From Streptomyces sp. ISL-98 (lineage in GTDB: Bacteria > Actinomycetota > Actinomycetes > Streptomycetales > Streptomycetaceae): a stretch of 64,000 nucleotides of DNA. A program made the translations under genes and the position numbers. The stretch spans positions 1-64,000 of the forward strand of contig NZ_JAGGPB010000056.1 in NCBI RefSeq assembly GCF_018614055.1, in the 5' to 3' direction. Every line of letters starts with the position of its first letter. Positions within the stretch are counted from its first letter, which is position 1. The notes under the pieces are model-generated. The model searched no databases. It worked only from the letters and a program-made list of their open reading frames with translations, and was not told where the DNA came from. Positions 16,705 to 24,544 of this stretch are shown here, piece after piece.

Positions 16705-17595
16705 CTACTCCGCCGCCGCCTCCCTGAGCGCTTCCAGCAGGCCGAGTACGGCGGGCTGGGCCAGCGAGATTTCCCGTACCGCCGCATAGATCGCCCTGAC
16801 CGGCTCCGGGCGGCTGACCTTGCGTACGACGACGTCCGGGTGGCGATTCCTCAGCCCCATGCGCGGCATCAGACCGACGCCGAGGCCCGCTGCGACGAAC
16901 CCCTGCGCCGTGGCGTAGTCCTCGCTCTCCACCACGAAGTCCGGGCTGAAACCCGCTGCGGCGCACGCGTCGAGCACGGGCTCCAGGCAGGGCCCCGGCG
17001 GCTCGCTGCCGACCCAGGGCTCGTCGGCGAGGTCGGTCAGGTCGAGCACCCGCTTCGAGGCGAGCCGGTGCCCCGCAGGCAGTACGGCTCGGTACGCGTC
17101 GTCGAGGAGGTGTACCAGCCGGACACCTTCCCGGTGCTGCTCGCGCGGCCGGACCACAAGGGCCAGGTCGGCCCGGGCGTGCTCCACGTCCGGCAGCGGG
17201 TCCCCGGGATCGCTCAGCTTGAGATCGACCCGCACACCGGGGTGCTCGCGGCGGAGCCGGACCAGCGCGGGCGCCACGAGGGAGGCGCCCGCGGTGGCGA
17301 AGTACCGGATCTCCAGCCGTCCCGTACGGCCGGCCTTCAGGTCGGCCAGGGCGGTCTCCGCCTCCGCGACGTTCTTGCTGATCAGGGCCGCGTGTTCGGT
17401 CAGCAGGCGGCCCGCCGCAGTCGGCTGTACGCCCCGGCCGACCCGTTCGAGCAGTGCGATCCCCGCCTGCTTCTCCAGGGCCGCCACCTGCTGACTGACG
17501 GCGGACGGCGTGTATCCCAGGTTGGCCGCTGCCGCGGTCACCGAGCCACTGGTGACCACCGCGCGCAGGACCTGCATTCTTCTCACATCGAGCAT
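16705..17595 (-). CDS. LysR-family transcriptional regulator
   Basis: A 296-residue protein if started at the ATG at 17595 (MLDVRRMQVLRAVV), the normal LysR beginning; the ATG at 17664 adds an unlikely hydrophilic tail. The helix-turn-helix reads SVTAAAANLGYTPSAVSQQVAALEKQAGIALLER. A periplasmic-binding-protein-like effector domain follows. It is divergent from the EamA transporter gene with about 100 bases between, the classical arrangement for a LysR regulator and its target. Confidence 0.92.
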   Translation of the reverse strand: MLDVRRMQVLRAVVTSGSVTAAAANLGYTPSAVSQQVAALEKQAGIALLERVGRGVQPTAAGRLLTEHAALISKNVAEAETALADLKAGRTGRLEIRYFATAGASLVAPALVRLRREHPGVRVDLKLSDPGDPLPDVEHARADLALVVRPREQHREGVRLVHLLDDAYRAVLPAGHRLASKRVLDLTDLADEPWVGSEPPGPCLEPVLDACAAAGFSPDFVVESEDYATAQGFVAAGLGVGLMPRMGLRNRHPDVVVRKVSRPEPVRAIYAAVREISLAQPAVLGLLEALREAAAE

Positions 17596-17693
17596 GTAGG
17601 ACAGCTTAACGGTTGGTGCAGCACTTTTTGCTTGTCCTGTCGTGTTGTGTCGGGCACCGTTCATGAACGGACAGCCGGACGGGGAGATGCGAA

Positions 17694-18609
17694 GTGATCA
17701 GTGGTGTACGTGTGGGCGTGCTGGCCCTGTTGTGGGGATCGACGTTCCTGTGGATCGAGCTGGCCCTGGAAGGCCTGACTCCCGTTCAGGTCACGCTCAT
17801 CCGCTGCGGCTTGGGCGCGCTTGTCCTGACCGTCCTGTGTTGCGCCGCTCGCGAGCGGCTCCCTCGCGACCGGGCCACCTGGGGTCACGTCTTCGTGGCT
17901 GCGTTCTTCTGCAACGCCCTGCCGTTCGCCCTGTTCAGCATCGGTCAGCAGACCGTCGATTCGGGGCTTGCGGGCGTGCTGAACGCGACAACTCCGCTGT
18001 GGTCCCTGCTGATCGGCCTCGCGATCGGCACCGAGCGCGGACTCCATGCGGTCCGCGTGGGCGGGCTCCTTCTCGGTTTCGGCGGGACGGTGCTGATCTT
18101 CGCCCCGTGGCAGCAGACCGGACTCGTGGGCTGGGGCGCGCTCGCGATCCTCGGGGCGGCGGCGAGCTATGCCGTCGCGTTCACCTACATGGGGCGCGCC
18201 CTCGTCTGGAAGGGCACGCCCACCGTCTCCCTCGCGGCGGCCCAGCTGATCGCCGCGACCGGGCTGACCGCGCTGACGTTGCCGGCGGGCGGCCTCCTAC
18301 GGGTAGAGCTGGACGCGAGCGCCCTGATCGCTGTCGTCGTCCTGGGCGTCTTCGCGACCGGGATCACCTTCTACCTCACGTACAGGATCATCGCGGAGGA
18401 GGGTGCGACCAATGCGGCCACCGTGGGATATCTGTTGCCGGTGGTGTCCGTGGCGCATGGGGGCGATTGTGCTCGGCGAGGAGCTCAGTGTCCGGGTGGT
18501 CGCAGGGATGATCGTCGTGCTCGTCGGTGTCGGCATGACGAGGCAGCGGAAGCGGACGCCGGACGGGCTCATATTGAGCCCGCCAATCAGGCCGGCGTCT
18601 GGGCCGTAG
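17694..18609 (+). pseudogene. EamA/DMT-family transporter with a one-base frameshift
   Basis: It starts at GTG 17694 behind GGGGAG. The first 250 codons encode a ten-helix drug/metabolite transporter (two EamA repeats) up to TVGYLLPVVSVA. There an extra A at 18457 shifts the frame. With it removed the sequence continues LGAIVLGEELSVRVVAGMIV..., the normal last helix, to TAG 18607-18609. Read as is, the frame runs on as non-homologous sequence to 18638. So the last EamA helix is lost, or this is a sequencing error in a real gene of 304 residues. LysR lies divergently upstream, and XdhC follows 104 bases downstream of the restored stop. Confidence 0.85.
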
Positions 18610-18712
18610 ACGCGCGCACTCCTCACTGCGAGCCCTGAGAGGCCGCAACCCCCGTGACGCGGCAGCATGGGAGCACCACACGACATCAGCCCCACAGGGA
18701 AGGGCTCGTACG

Positions 18713-19828
18713 ATGCACGATCTGCTGTCCGAGCTGCGCCAGTGGCACCGATCCGGTACCGACTTCGCCGTGGCCACCGTCGTCTCCGTGCGCGGCAGCG
18801 CGCCGCGCGGTCCCGGGGCGGCCATGGCGGTGGCCGTCGGCGGCCAGGTGGCGGGCAGTGTCTCCGGCGGCTGCGTGGAAGGCGCGGTGTACGAGGCGGC
18901 GACCGACGTACTCGCCTCCGGGCCGCCCCAGCTGCACACGTACGGCATCAGCGACGAAGAGGCGTTCAGCGTCGGCCTGACCTGCGGCGGCACGCTCGGC
19001 GTCTTCGTGCAGGCCTTCTCCGGCGAGGAGGACCGGGCGGAGCTGATGCGCATTCTTGACGTGGTCGAGCGCGGCGAGCCCATGGCTGTGGCCACGATCA
19101 TCTCCAGCACGGCGTCCGGACGGGATCCCGGGGCCAGGATCGCCGTACGCCGCGATGCGGCCGAGGGCACCCTGGGCGACCCGAGCCTCGACCTCGCCGT
19201 CACCGGCGATTCGCGCGATCTGCTGTCCCAGGGCAGCACCGGGCTGCACCACTACGGGGCGCAGGGGCAGCGCCGGATGGACGACGTGGCCGTCTTCGTC
19301 CAGAGCTACGCCCCGCCGCCGCGCATGCTGGTGTTCGGCGCGATCGACTACGCCGCCGCCACCGCCCGCATGGGTTCCTTCCTCGGCTACCGGGTGACCG
19401 TCTGCGACGCCCGGCCGGTGTTCGCCACCCCGGAGCGCTTCCCCACCGCCCACGAGGTGGTCTGCGCCTGGCCGAGCGACTACCTCGCGAGCACTGAGAC
19501 CGATGCGCGCACAGCCATCTGCGTACTGACCCACGACCCCAAGTTCGACATCCCCCTCCTCGTCACGGCGCTGCGTACGCCCGCCGGCTACATCGGCGTC
19601 ATGGGCAGCCGCCGCACCCACGCCGACCGCACCGTCCGGCTGCGGGCGGCGGGGGTCGACGAGGCCGGACTGCGCCGGCTCGCCTCCCCCATCGGCCTCG
19701 ACCTCGGCTCGCGCACTCCGGAGGAGACGGCGGTGTCGATCGCCGCGGAGATCATCCAGCGCCGCCGCGGCGGCACCGCACAGCCGCTGTCCTCCCTCAC
19801 GGGGGACATCCATCCGCTGCCCGACTAG
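18713..19828 (+). CDS. xdhC: XdhC/CoxI-family protein
   Basis: A 371-residue protein with the two family parts. The N-terminal XdhC/CoxI domain includes SVRGSAPRGPGAAMAV and SGGCVEGAVYEA, and a GLTCGG motif with the conserved cysteine. The C-terminal Rossmann-like domain includes VFGAIDYAAATARMGSFLGY and YIGVMGSRRTHADR. XdhC-type proteins help load sulfurated molybdenum cofactor into xanthine-dehydrogenase-type enzymes. No xdhA/B or other Mo-hydroxylase gene is visible in the window, so its client must be elsewhere. It starts at ATG 18713, with GGGAAGGG upstream. Confidence 0.9.
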   Translation: MHDLLSELRQWHRSGTDFAVATVVSVRGSAPRGPGAAMAVAVGGQVAGSVSGGCVEGAVYEAATDVLASGPPQLHTYGISDEEAFSVGLTCGGTLGVFVQAFSGEEDRAELMRILDVVERGEPMAVATIISSTASGRDPGARIAVRRDAAEGTLGDPSLDLAVTGDSRDLLSQGSTGLHHYGAQGQRRMDDVAVFVQSYAPPPRMLVFGAIDYAAATARMGSFLGYRVTVCDARPVFATPERFPTAHEVVCAWPSDYLASTETDARTAICVLTHDPKFDIPLLVTALRTPAGYIGVMGSRRTHADRTVRLRAAGVDEAGLRRLASPIGLDLGSRTPEETAVSIAAEIIQRRRGGTAQPLSSLTGDIHPLPD

Positions 19829-20202
19829 GGCGTTACGCGGTCCGCCTGCGGCACTGCGTACCCGGCCACGGAGGGCCACCGAACGGTCAGCACCACCGAC
19901 TCTTCCTCCGCAACCCACGAGTGGTCCACTCCGTGGCCCCACACGACGTAGTCACCCTGCTCCGCCAGGAGAACGCTGCGGTCCGGCAGTTCCACGCGGA
20001 AGCGACCGCTGATGAGGACGAGAAGAGCCGTCCGCGCTTCACCTCTCACCCACTGCTTCCGCTCATCGCCACGCGGGTGGGTGCCCCATTTGATCTCTAC
20101 GGCATCGCTGTGGCGAGGATCCCCCGCATCCTTGAAATGGCCGAGCAGCCAGCCCCGGTCCAGCAGTGCGTCCTTGCCCGCATTGCCCACGTAGACACTC
20201 AC
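19825..20202 (-). CDS. Small cupin-like protein
   Basis: A 125-residue protein with a beta-barrel-type pattern: TALLVLISGRFRVELPDRSVLLAEQGDYVVWGHGVDHSWVAEEESVVLTVRW, including a cupin-like GDYVVWGxGVDHSW stretch that could place a metal-binding His. Its ATG overlaps the stop of the upstream YunG-like gene (shared ATGA, 20199-20202), so the two are translationally coupled. Close relatives are sometimes labelled signal peptidase I in databases, but nothing here resembles a peptidase. Function unknown. Confidence 0.7.
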   Translation of the reverse strand: MSVYVGNAGKDALLDRGWLLGHFKDAGDPRHSDAVEIKWGTHPRGDERKQWVRGEARTALLVLISGRFRVELPDRSVLLAEQGDYVVWGHGVDHSWVAEEESVVLTVRWPSVAGYAVPQADRVTP

Positions 20203-20591
20203 GTCTGCGGACCAAGCGCCTCCAGCACCCGGTCGCGCAGGAGTTCATACTCCTCACGGAGCCGGACGAATTGCGGCGGCCTGACTATGACGTCACCGCC
20301 GACGACGATCTCCTCGGGGCCGAACTGCTCCCGGGTGAGGTCGATCTCGATCCCCATCCCCAGGCGGTTCCACCAGTGGTAGTCCACCCGTTCTCCGTCG
20401 ACGTGGACTTCGCCGCGGATCAGTTCGCCGCCCAGCAGGTCGTTGAGGACCATCGCGGTGACACCGCACTGGTCGCGCGCCGGGTTGTCCGTGTTCCAGT
20501 GGGGCCGGTGCGCGGGCGTGCAGGTGTCGGCGGACCAACTGCTGCGTACGGCACGTTCGATGTCGGCAAGATTCCATGGCTTGTGAGTCAT
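20199..20591 (-). CDS. YunG-like conserved hypothetical protein
   Basis: A 130-residue protein if begun at the ATG at 20591 (MTHKPWNLADIERAV). It has the pattern of YunG-like proteins: SSWSADTCTP, HWNTDNPARDQCGVTAMVLNDLLGGEL with a conserved Cys, and HWWNRLGMGIEIDLTREQF. The DQCGVTAM segment followed by HWWN recalls papain-like or transglutaminase-like folds (Cys and His), but catalysis is not established. It is coupled to the downstream cupin gene. A longer start at 20645 is possible. Confidence 0.65.
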   Translation of the reverse strand: MTHKPWNLADIERAVRSSWSADTCTPAHRPHWNTDNPARDQCGVTAMVLNDLLGGELIRGEVHVDGERVDYHWWNRLGMGIEIDLTREQFGPEEIVVGGDVIVRPPQFVRLREEYELLRDRVLEALGPQT

Positions 20592-20791
20592 GCGCCAAGC
20601 GTCGCATCGACCACTGACATCACCGATTTCGCTCACACCTGTCACTCAGACCCCTCCCGCCGCATAGATCGTTTACGCCCGGGGCAGCCTCGTAGCGCAA
20701 TTCGAGCCAATGTGCATGACAAATCATGCAGATGGCGCAAACCACCCGCTCGCACGCAGGGCCCTGCGTGCCCGCCTCAAGGAGCACCCCT

Positions 20792-21817
20792 GTGCCACAG
20801 GACGTCCGGTTCGACCTCCCCTTCAGGACCCCGGTCAGCCAGCACCTGGAGTACGCGAGAGAGCAACATCTGCGGTGGGTCCGGGACATGGGGCTCGTCA
20901 GGAGCCAGGCCGGTTACGAGGAATATCAATCCTGGGACCTGCCGCAGGCCGCGATACGCACCTATCCGCACGCCTCGGCCGACGACATGGTCGTCCTGAT
21001 GAACTGGTTCTCCCTCGCCTTCCTGTTCGACGACCAGTTCGATTCCGGCAGTCCCGACGGCGCCGACCGAATAGCCGAGGTCGCCAGGGAGCTCATCGTG
21101 ACTCCCCTGCGGCCCACCGGAACGCGTCCCCGCGTCATCTGCCCGATCACCGTGGCCTGGGCGGAGGTCTGGGAGCAGCTCGCCGACGGCATGTCCCTGA
21201 CCTGGCGCACCCGTTTCGCCGCCTCCTGGGGGCGCTTCCTCGCGGCGCACTCCGAGGAGGTCGACCTGGCTGCCCGGGGCACCGTGCTGGGGCTCGACGA
21301 CTACACGGCCTTCCGCCGCCGCACGGTCGGCATCCACCACAGCATCGACGCGGGCGAGCGCAGCCGCCGGTTCGAGGTGCCCGCTCAGGCGCAGGCGCAC
21401 CCGGTCATGATCGGCCTGCGGGACGCCGCGGCGGACACCATCGGTTTCATGAACGACATCCACTCCTTCGAGCGCGAGAAGCGACGAGGAGACGGCCACA
21501 ACCTGATCACCGTTCTGCACCGCGAGCGCGGTTACTCGTGGGAAGAGGCCACCGACGAGGCGTTCCTGATGACCAGTGAGCGCCTGCGGGACTATCTTCG
21601 GCTCGAATCAGAGGTTCCCCAGCTGTGCGACGAGCTCGGGCTCTCGGCCGACGACCGCGACCGGGTGCGGATGGGCGTCGAGGCCGTCCAGCACTGGATC
21701 AACGGGAATTACGAGTGGGCGCTGACCACGGGTCGGTACGCCGCGGCCAAGGAGGGCCCGGCGGCCACCGCCGAACTCCAGGGCCGCGGGTCCTTGGACG
21801 ACCTGCTTCCGGTCTGA
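20792..21817 (+). CDS. Class I terpene (sesquiterpene) cyclase
   Basis: A 341-residue protein starting at GTG 20792 behind AAGGAG (20779-20784). Both metal-binding motifs of class I terpene cyclases are intact: the aspartate-rich DDQFD (D80, D81, D84) and the NSE triad NDIHSFERE (N221, S225, E229), followed by the RGDGHN region. The enzyme should ionise a prenyl diphosphate, most likely farnesyl diphosphate given its size, and cyclise it. The product cannot be read from sequence. It converges on the conservon P450 with a shared bidirectional terminator, so that P450 is a candidate tailoring enzyme. Confidence 0.92.
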   Translation: MPQDVRFDLPFRTPVSQHLEYAREQHLRWVRDMGLVRSQAGYEEYQSWDLPQAAIRTYPHASADDMVVLMNWFSLAFLFDDQFDSGSPDGADRIAEVARELIVTPLRPTGTRPRVICPITVAWAEVWEQLADGMSLTWRTRFAASWGRFLAAHSEEVDLAARGTVLGLDDYTAFRRRTVGIHHSIDAGERSRRFEVPAQAQAHPVMIGLRDAAADTIGFMNDIHSFEREKRRGDGHNLITVLHRERGYSWEEATDEAFLMTSERLRDYLRLESEVPQLCDELGLSADDRDRVRMGVEAVQHWINGNYEWALTTGRYAAAKEGPAATAELQGRGSLDDLLPV

Positions 21818-21824
21818 TACAGCC

Positions 21825-21869
21825 TCTGCCGGCCGGCCCCGTACGTCATGAAGGGGGCCGGCCGGCAGA
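21825..21869. terminator. Bidirectional terminator between terpene cyclase and P450
   Basis: A perfect 16-bp stem (21825-21840 with 21854-21869, TCTGCCGGCCGGCCCC and complement) around a 13-base loop fills the gap between the two convergent stop codons. Confidence 0.8.
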
Positions 21870-21880
21870 AGGGCAAACGA

Positions 21881-23167
21881 TCAGACCGCGGCGGGCTGCG
21901 GCGTGAACTCGACCGGAATACGGTCCAGCCGCATCTCCCACGTCGAGGCCGTGGCCGTGAGCTCCCCGGCCGGGGTCGCGAGGCGCAGTCCGGGCAGACG
22001 GTGCAGCAGAACGTCGACGGCCGTCTCGATGATGGCCTGGCCGACCCCCTGTCCCGGGCATTCGTGCGGGCCGCTGCTGAACGCGAGATGCGCCTGATTG
22101 CCGTGGATGGAGACACCGGCATCAGGGCGGATCTCGGGGTCGAGGTTCCCCGCGGTCAGGCCGAGAACGAGCAGGTCGCCCGCCTTGATCCGCTGACCGC
22201 CGAGTTCCAGGTCGGCCGTGGCGAACCGGCCCGGAAGGACCGCCAGCGGCGGGGTGTTCCACATCACCTCTTCCACGACCGCCGAGACGTTCAGCTGACC
22301 GCTGACCAGACCGGCGAGGCGTGTGGTGTGCGTGAGGATCAGCTGCAGGACCCGCGCCAGGAGGTTGCTGGTCGTGTTGTGCGCGGTGATCAGCACCAGG
22401 CGGAGATGGCTGAGGATCTCGTCCTCGTCCAGCCCGGCGTGGTGCTCGATCAGACCACTTGTGAAATCGGAGCCGGGCTCCGCACGCTTGCGCTCGGCAA
22501 GTTCGCCGAGAACCTGCATGATGCGTTCATTGTGGGCGACAGCGTCCTCGCCCCCCTTCATCAGCTGCGCACAGGAGGTGGCCAGCCGCCGCCCCTCGCC
22601 CTCCGCGAGCCCGAAGAGCCTCGTGAGTACGAGCATGGGCAGGTACTCGGCGTACTGCGCCACCAGGTCGGCGCGCCCCGCATCCGCGAACGCGTCAATC
22701 TGCTTGTTGGCGAAGTGGGTCACGTGACGGCGGATGCCCCGGGCCGCCAGCGCCTGCAGATTGTCGGTGACAGCACCGCGCAGCCGCCGGTGCGGCTCAC
22801 CGTCCTGGGAGACACAGTCGGGCCGCCACCCGAGCATCGGGATCAGGGGCGAGGTGCTCTCAATACGGCCCTCCTCCCAGTCGCGCCAGATCCGGGAATC
22901 ACGGCTGAACTGGCGGGGATTGTCCAGGACCCGCTTGTTCTCCCGGTACCCGAGCACCAGCCAGGCCGGTACGTCGCCTTCGAGCAGCACCGGGGCGACT
23001 GAGCCGAACTGCTTGCGCAACTGGGCGTAGATGTTGTGCGGATCGGCCGACGCCTCGGGTCCGTACAGCCTGGTGAGCCCGCCCGGCGCGGCGGACCGCA
23101 CAGGGCATCCGCCCGAGGCCGCCTGTGCGGCGTCGTTGTGCGGACCGTTTAAAGACGGGCTGTTCAT
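21881..23167 (-). CDS. cvnE: Cytochrome P450 of conservon type (CYP157-like), no ExxR arginine
   Basis: A 428-residue P450. The haem loop is normal: FSSGPHECPGQG with C370 as thiolate ligand. The I-helix reads LVLITAHNTTSNLLA. The K-helix ExxR motif, nearly universal in P450s, reads E-V-M-W (E300-W303), so the arginine is missing. CYP157 enzymes of Streptomyces conservons are known to lack this ExxR. The ATG overlaps the stop of cvnD (ATGA at 23164-23167), making it the last gene of the conservon. It faces the terpene cyclase gene and may oxidise its product; that is inference. Confidence 0.9.
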   Translation of the reverse strand: MNSPSLNGPHNDAAQAASGGCPVRSAAPGGLTRLYGPEASADPHNIYAQLRKQFGSVAPVLLEGDVPAWLVLGYRENKRVLDNPRQFSRDSRIWRDWEEGRIESTSPLIPMLGWRPDCVSQDGEPHRRLRGAVTDNLQALAARGIRRHVTHFANKQIDAFADAGRADLVAQYAEYLPMLVLTRLFGLAEGEGRRLATSCAQLMKGGEDAVAHNERIMQVLGELAERKRAEPGSDFTSGLIEHHAGLDEDEILSHLRLVLITAHNTTSNLLARVLQLILTHTTRLAGLVSGQLNVSAVVEEVMWNTPPLAVLPGRFATADLELGGQRIKAGDLLVLGLTAGNLDPEIRPDAGVSIHGNQAHLAFSSGPHECPGQGVGQAIIETAVDVLLHRLPGLRLATPAGELTATASTWEMRLDRIPVEFTPQPAAV

Positions 23168-23784
23168 CGAGGCTCCAGAGCTGCGGCAGAACGTTCCTTG
23201 AGATGGCGTATCAGCGCGATGAGCACATCACGGCTCGATCCCCGGTCGCGTGCGTCGCACGCGACGATCGGGGTGTGGTCGGTGATGTCCAGAGCGTCCC
23301 GGATCTCTTCGATGGGATGGTCCTTGGAGTCCGGGAAGACATTGAGGGCGATGACGAAGGGTACGTCGAGCCTCTCCATCTCCTCGATGGCCCGGAAGCT
23401 GGAATCCAGCCGCCGGGTGTCGACAAGGACGACGGCGCCGAGCGCTCCCTTGAACAGACCGTTCCACAGGAACCAGAAACGTTCCTGCCCAGGCGTGCCG
23501 AAGAGATAGAGCACGAGCTGCTCGCTGAGGCCGATCCGGCCGAAGTCGAGGCTGACCGTGGTCTTCTGCTTGTCCGCCACGCCGACCAGGTCGTCGACGT
23601 CGATGCTGGCCTGGGTCAGGGTCTCCTCGGTGGTGAGCGGCTTGATGTCGCTCACCGAGCGGACCATGGTGGTTTTGCCGGTGCCGAAGCCGCCGGCAAT
23701 CATCACTTTGACCGAGCGGCTTTCAGCAGGCAGTGATCCGGACGACTGCGGCCAGTCCGGGCGGTCAAAGCCTTTCAAGTCCAC
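23164..23784 (-). CDS. cvnD: Conservon GTP-binding protein (CvnD-like)
   Basis: A 206-residue small GTPase starting at the GTG at 23784, six bases after a perfect GAGGAGG; the ATG at 23847 would overlap cvnC heavily and is rejected. Motifs: P-loop GGFGTGKTT (residues 31-39), a G3-type LFGTPGQERFWFLW, and NVFPDS in the G4 position. CvnD proteins are MglA/Ras-like switches that act with a membrane sensor, a roadblock protein and a DUF742 protein. The start overlaps the end of cvnC by 20 bases and the end overlaps cvnE by 4, so the operon is tightly coupled. Confidence 0.93.
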   Translation of the reverse strand: MDLKGFDRPDWPQSSGSLPAESRSVKVMIAGGFGTGKTTMVRSVSDIKPLTTEETLTQASIDVDDLVGVADKQKTTVSLDFGRIGLSEQLVLYLFGTPGQERFWFLWNGLFKGALGAVVLVDTRRLDSSFRAIEEMERLDVPFVIALNVFPDSKDHPIEEIRDALDITDHTPIVACDARDRGSSRDVLIALIRHLKERSAAALEPR

Positions 23785-24133
23785 TGAGTACCTCCTCAAG
23801 GAGCGCGAGGTCCGGCCCGAGGCCGGAGGAAGCCGGGATGGGGTCACGAGCTTCCACCTGGCCTGCTTCCAGCAGGTCGGCTACCAGCACCGCGAGAATG
23901 TTGAAGGGCAGTCCGAGGTGGGCGCCGAGCTCGGCCACCGACAGCGGATCGCGGCACCACCGGAGTATCGCCTCGTGCTCGTGCTGCATGCCCGCGACGG
24001 GAGCGGCGCGGGACACGACGAGCGTCGCCACGTCGAGGCCGAGCGCCGCCCCGCCCGGCGCGCTGCGGCCGCCGGTCAGGACGTAGTAGCGCTCGAGTCC
24101 GGACGGGTCCGTGGGCCGCTGGGGATCACTCAT
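23765..24133 (-). CDS. cvnC: DUF742 protein (CvnC-like)
   Basis: A 122-residue DUF742 protein with its typical RYYVLTGGR N-terminal segment and a winged-helix-like C-terminal half (PLSVAELGAHLGLPFNILAVLVADLLEAGQV). In conservons it is predicted to link sensor and GTPase. The ATG overlaps the cvnB stop (ATGA 24130-24133). Confidence 0.93.
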   Translation of the reverse strand: MSDPQRPTDPSGLERYYVLTGGRSAPGGAALGLDVATLVVSRAAPVAGMQHEHEAILRWCRDPLSVAELGAHLGLPFNILAVLVADLLEAGQVEARDPIPASSGLGPDLALLEEVLSGLERL

Positions 24134-24540
24134 TCAGCATGCTCCTCCAGGCGCGGTGTGGTGCCGAGGAGCTCTCCCATCCTTCGTGCCAGGTCCCGCA
24201 TCTGATGTCCGAGCAGGCCTTGGTCGAGGCCCTCCTTGGCCAGGACGCCGAGGTACGTCTCCACCCCCGCGCGGACGACGAAGAGGTGCCCGCCGTCGAC
24301 TTCGATCATGGCAAGCCGCAACTGACCGCTGTACTTGGGGAACTGTGCGGCCACGGGCTGCGCCAGCGCCTGCAGTCCCGCGACGACGGCGGCGAACCGG
24401 TCGACGTCGTCGGGGTCGTCGGCGCCGTACGACGTGATGGCCTTGCCGTCGCTGGACGCCACCAGGGCGAAGCGGATCTCCTGGATGCTCTCGGTCAGGT
24501 CGCGGAGCGCCCAGCTCACATCGGTCTCGTGCTGCGTCAT
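24130..24540 (-). CDS. cvnB: Roadblock/LC7-domain protein (CvnB-like)
   Basis: A 136-residue roadblock/LC7 protein starting at the ATG at 24540 (MTQHETDVSWALRDL). The core reads FALVASSDGKAITSYG and YSGQLRLAMIEVDGGHLFVVRAG. Roadblock proteins regulate the activity state of the partner GTPase (here CvnD). The start lies 4 bases after the cvnA stop. Confidence 0.93.
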   Translation of the reverse strand: MTQHETDVSWALRDLTESIQEIRFALVASSDGKAITSYGADDPDDVDRFAAVVAGLQALAQPVAAQFPKYSGQLRLAMIEVDGGHLFVVRAGVETYLGVLAKEGLDQGLLGHQMRDLARRMGELLGTTPRLEEHAE

Positions 24541-24544
24541 GAGG

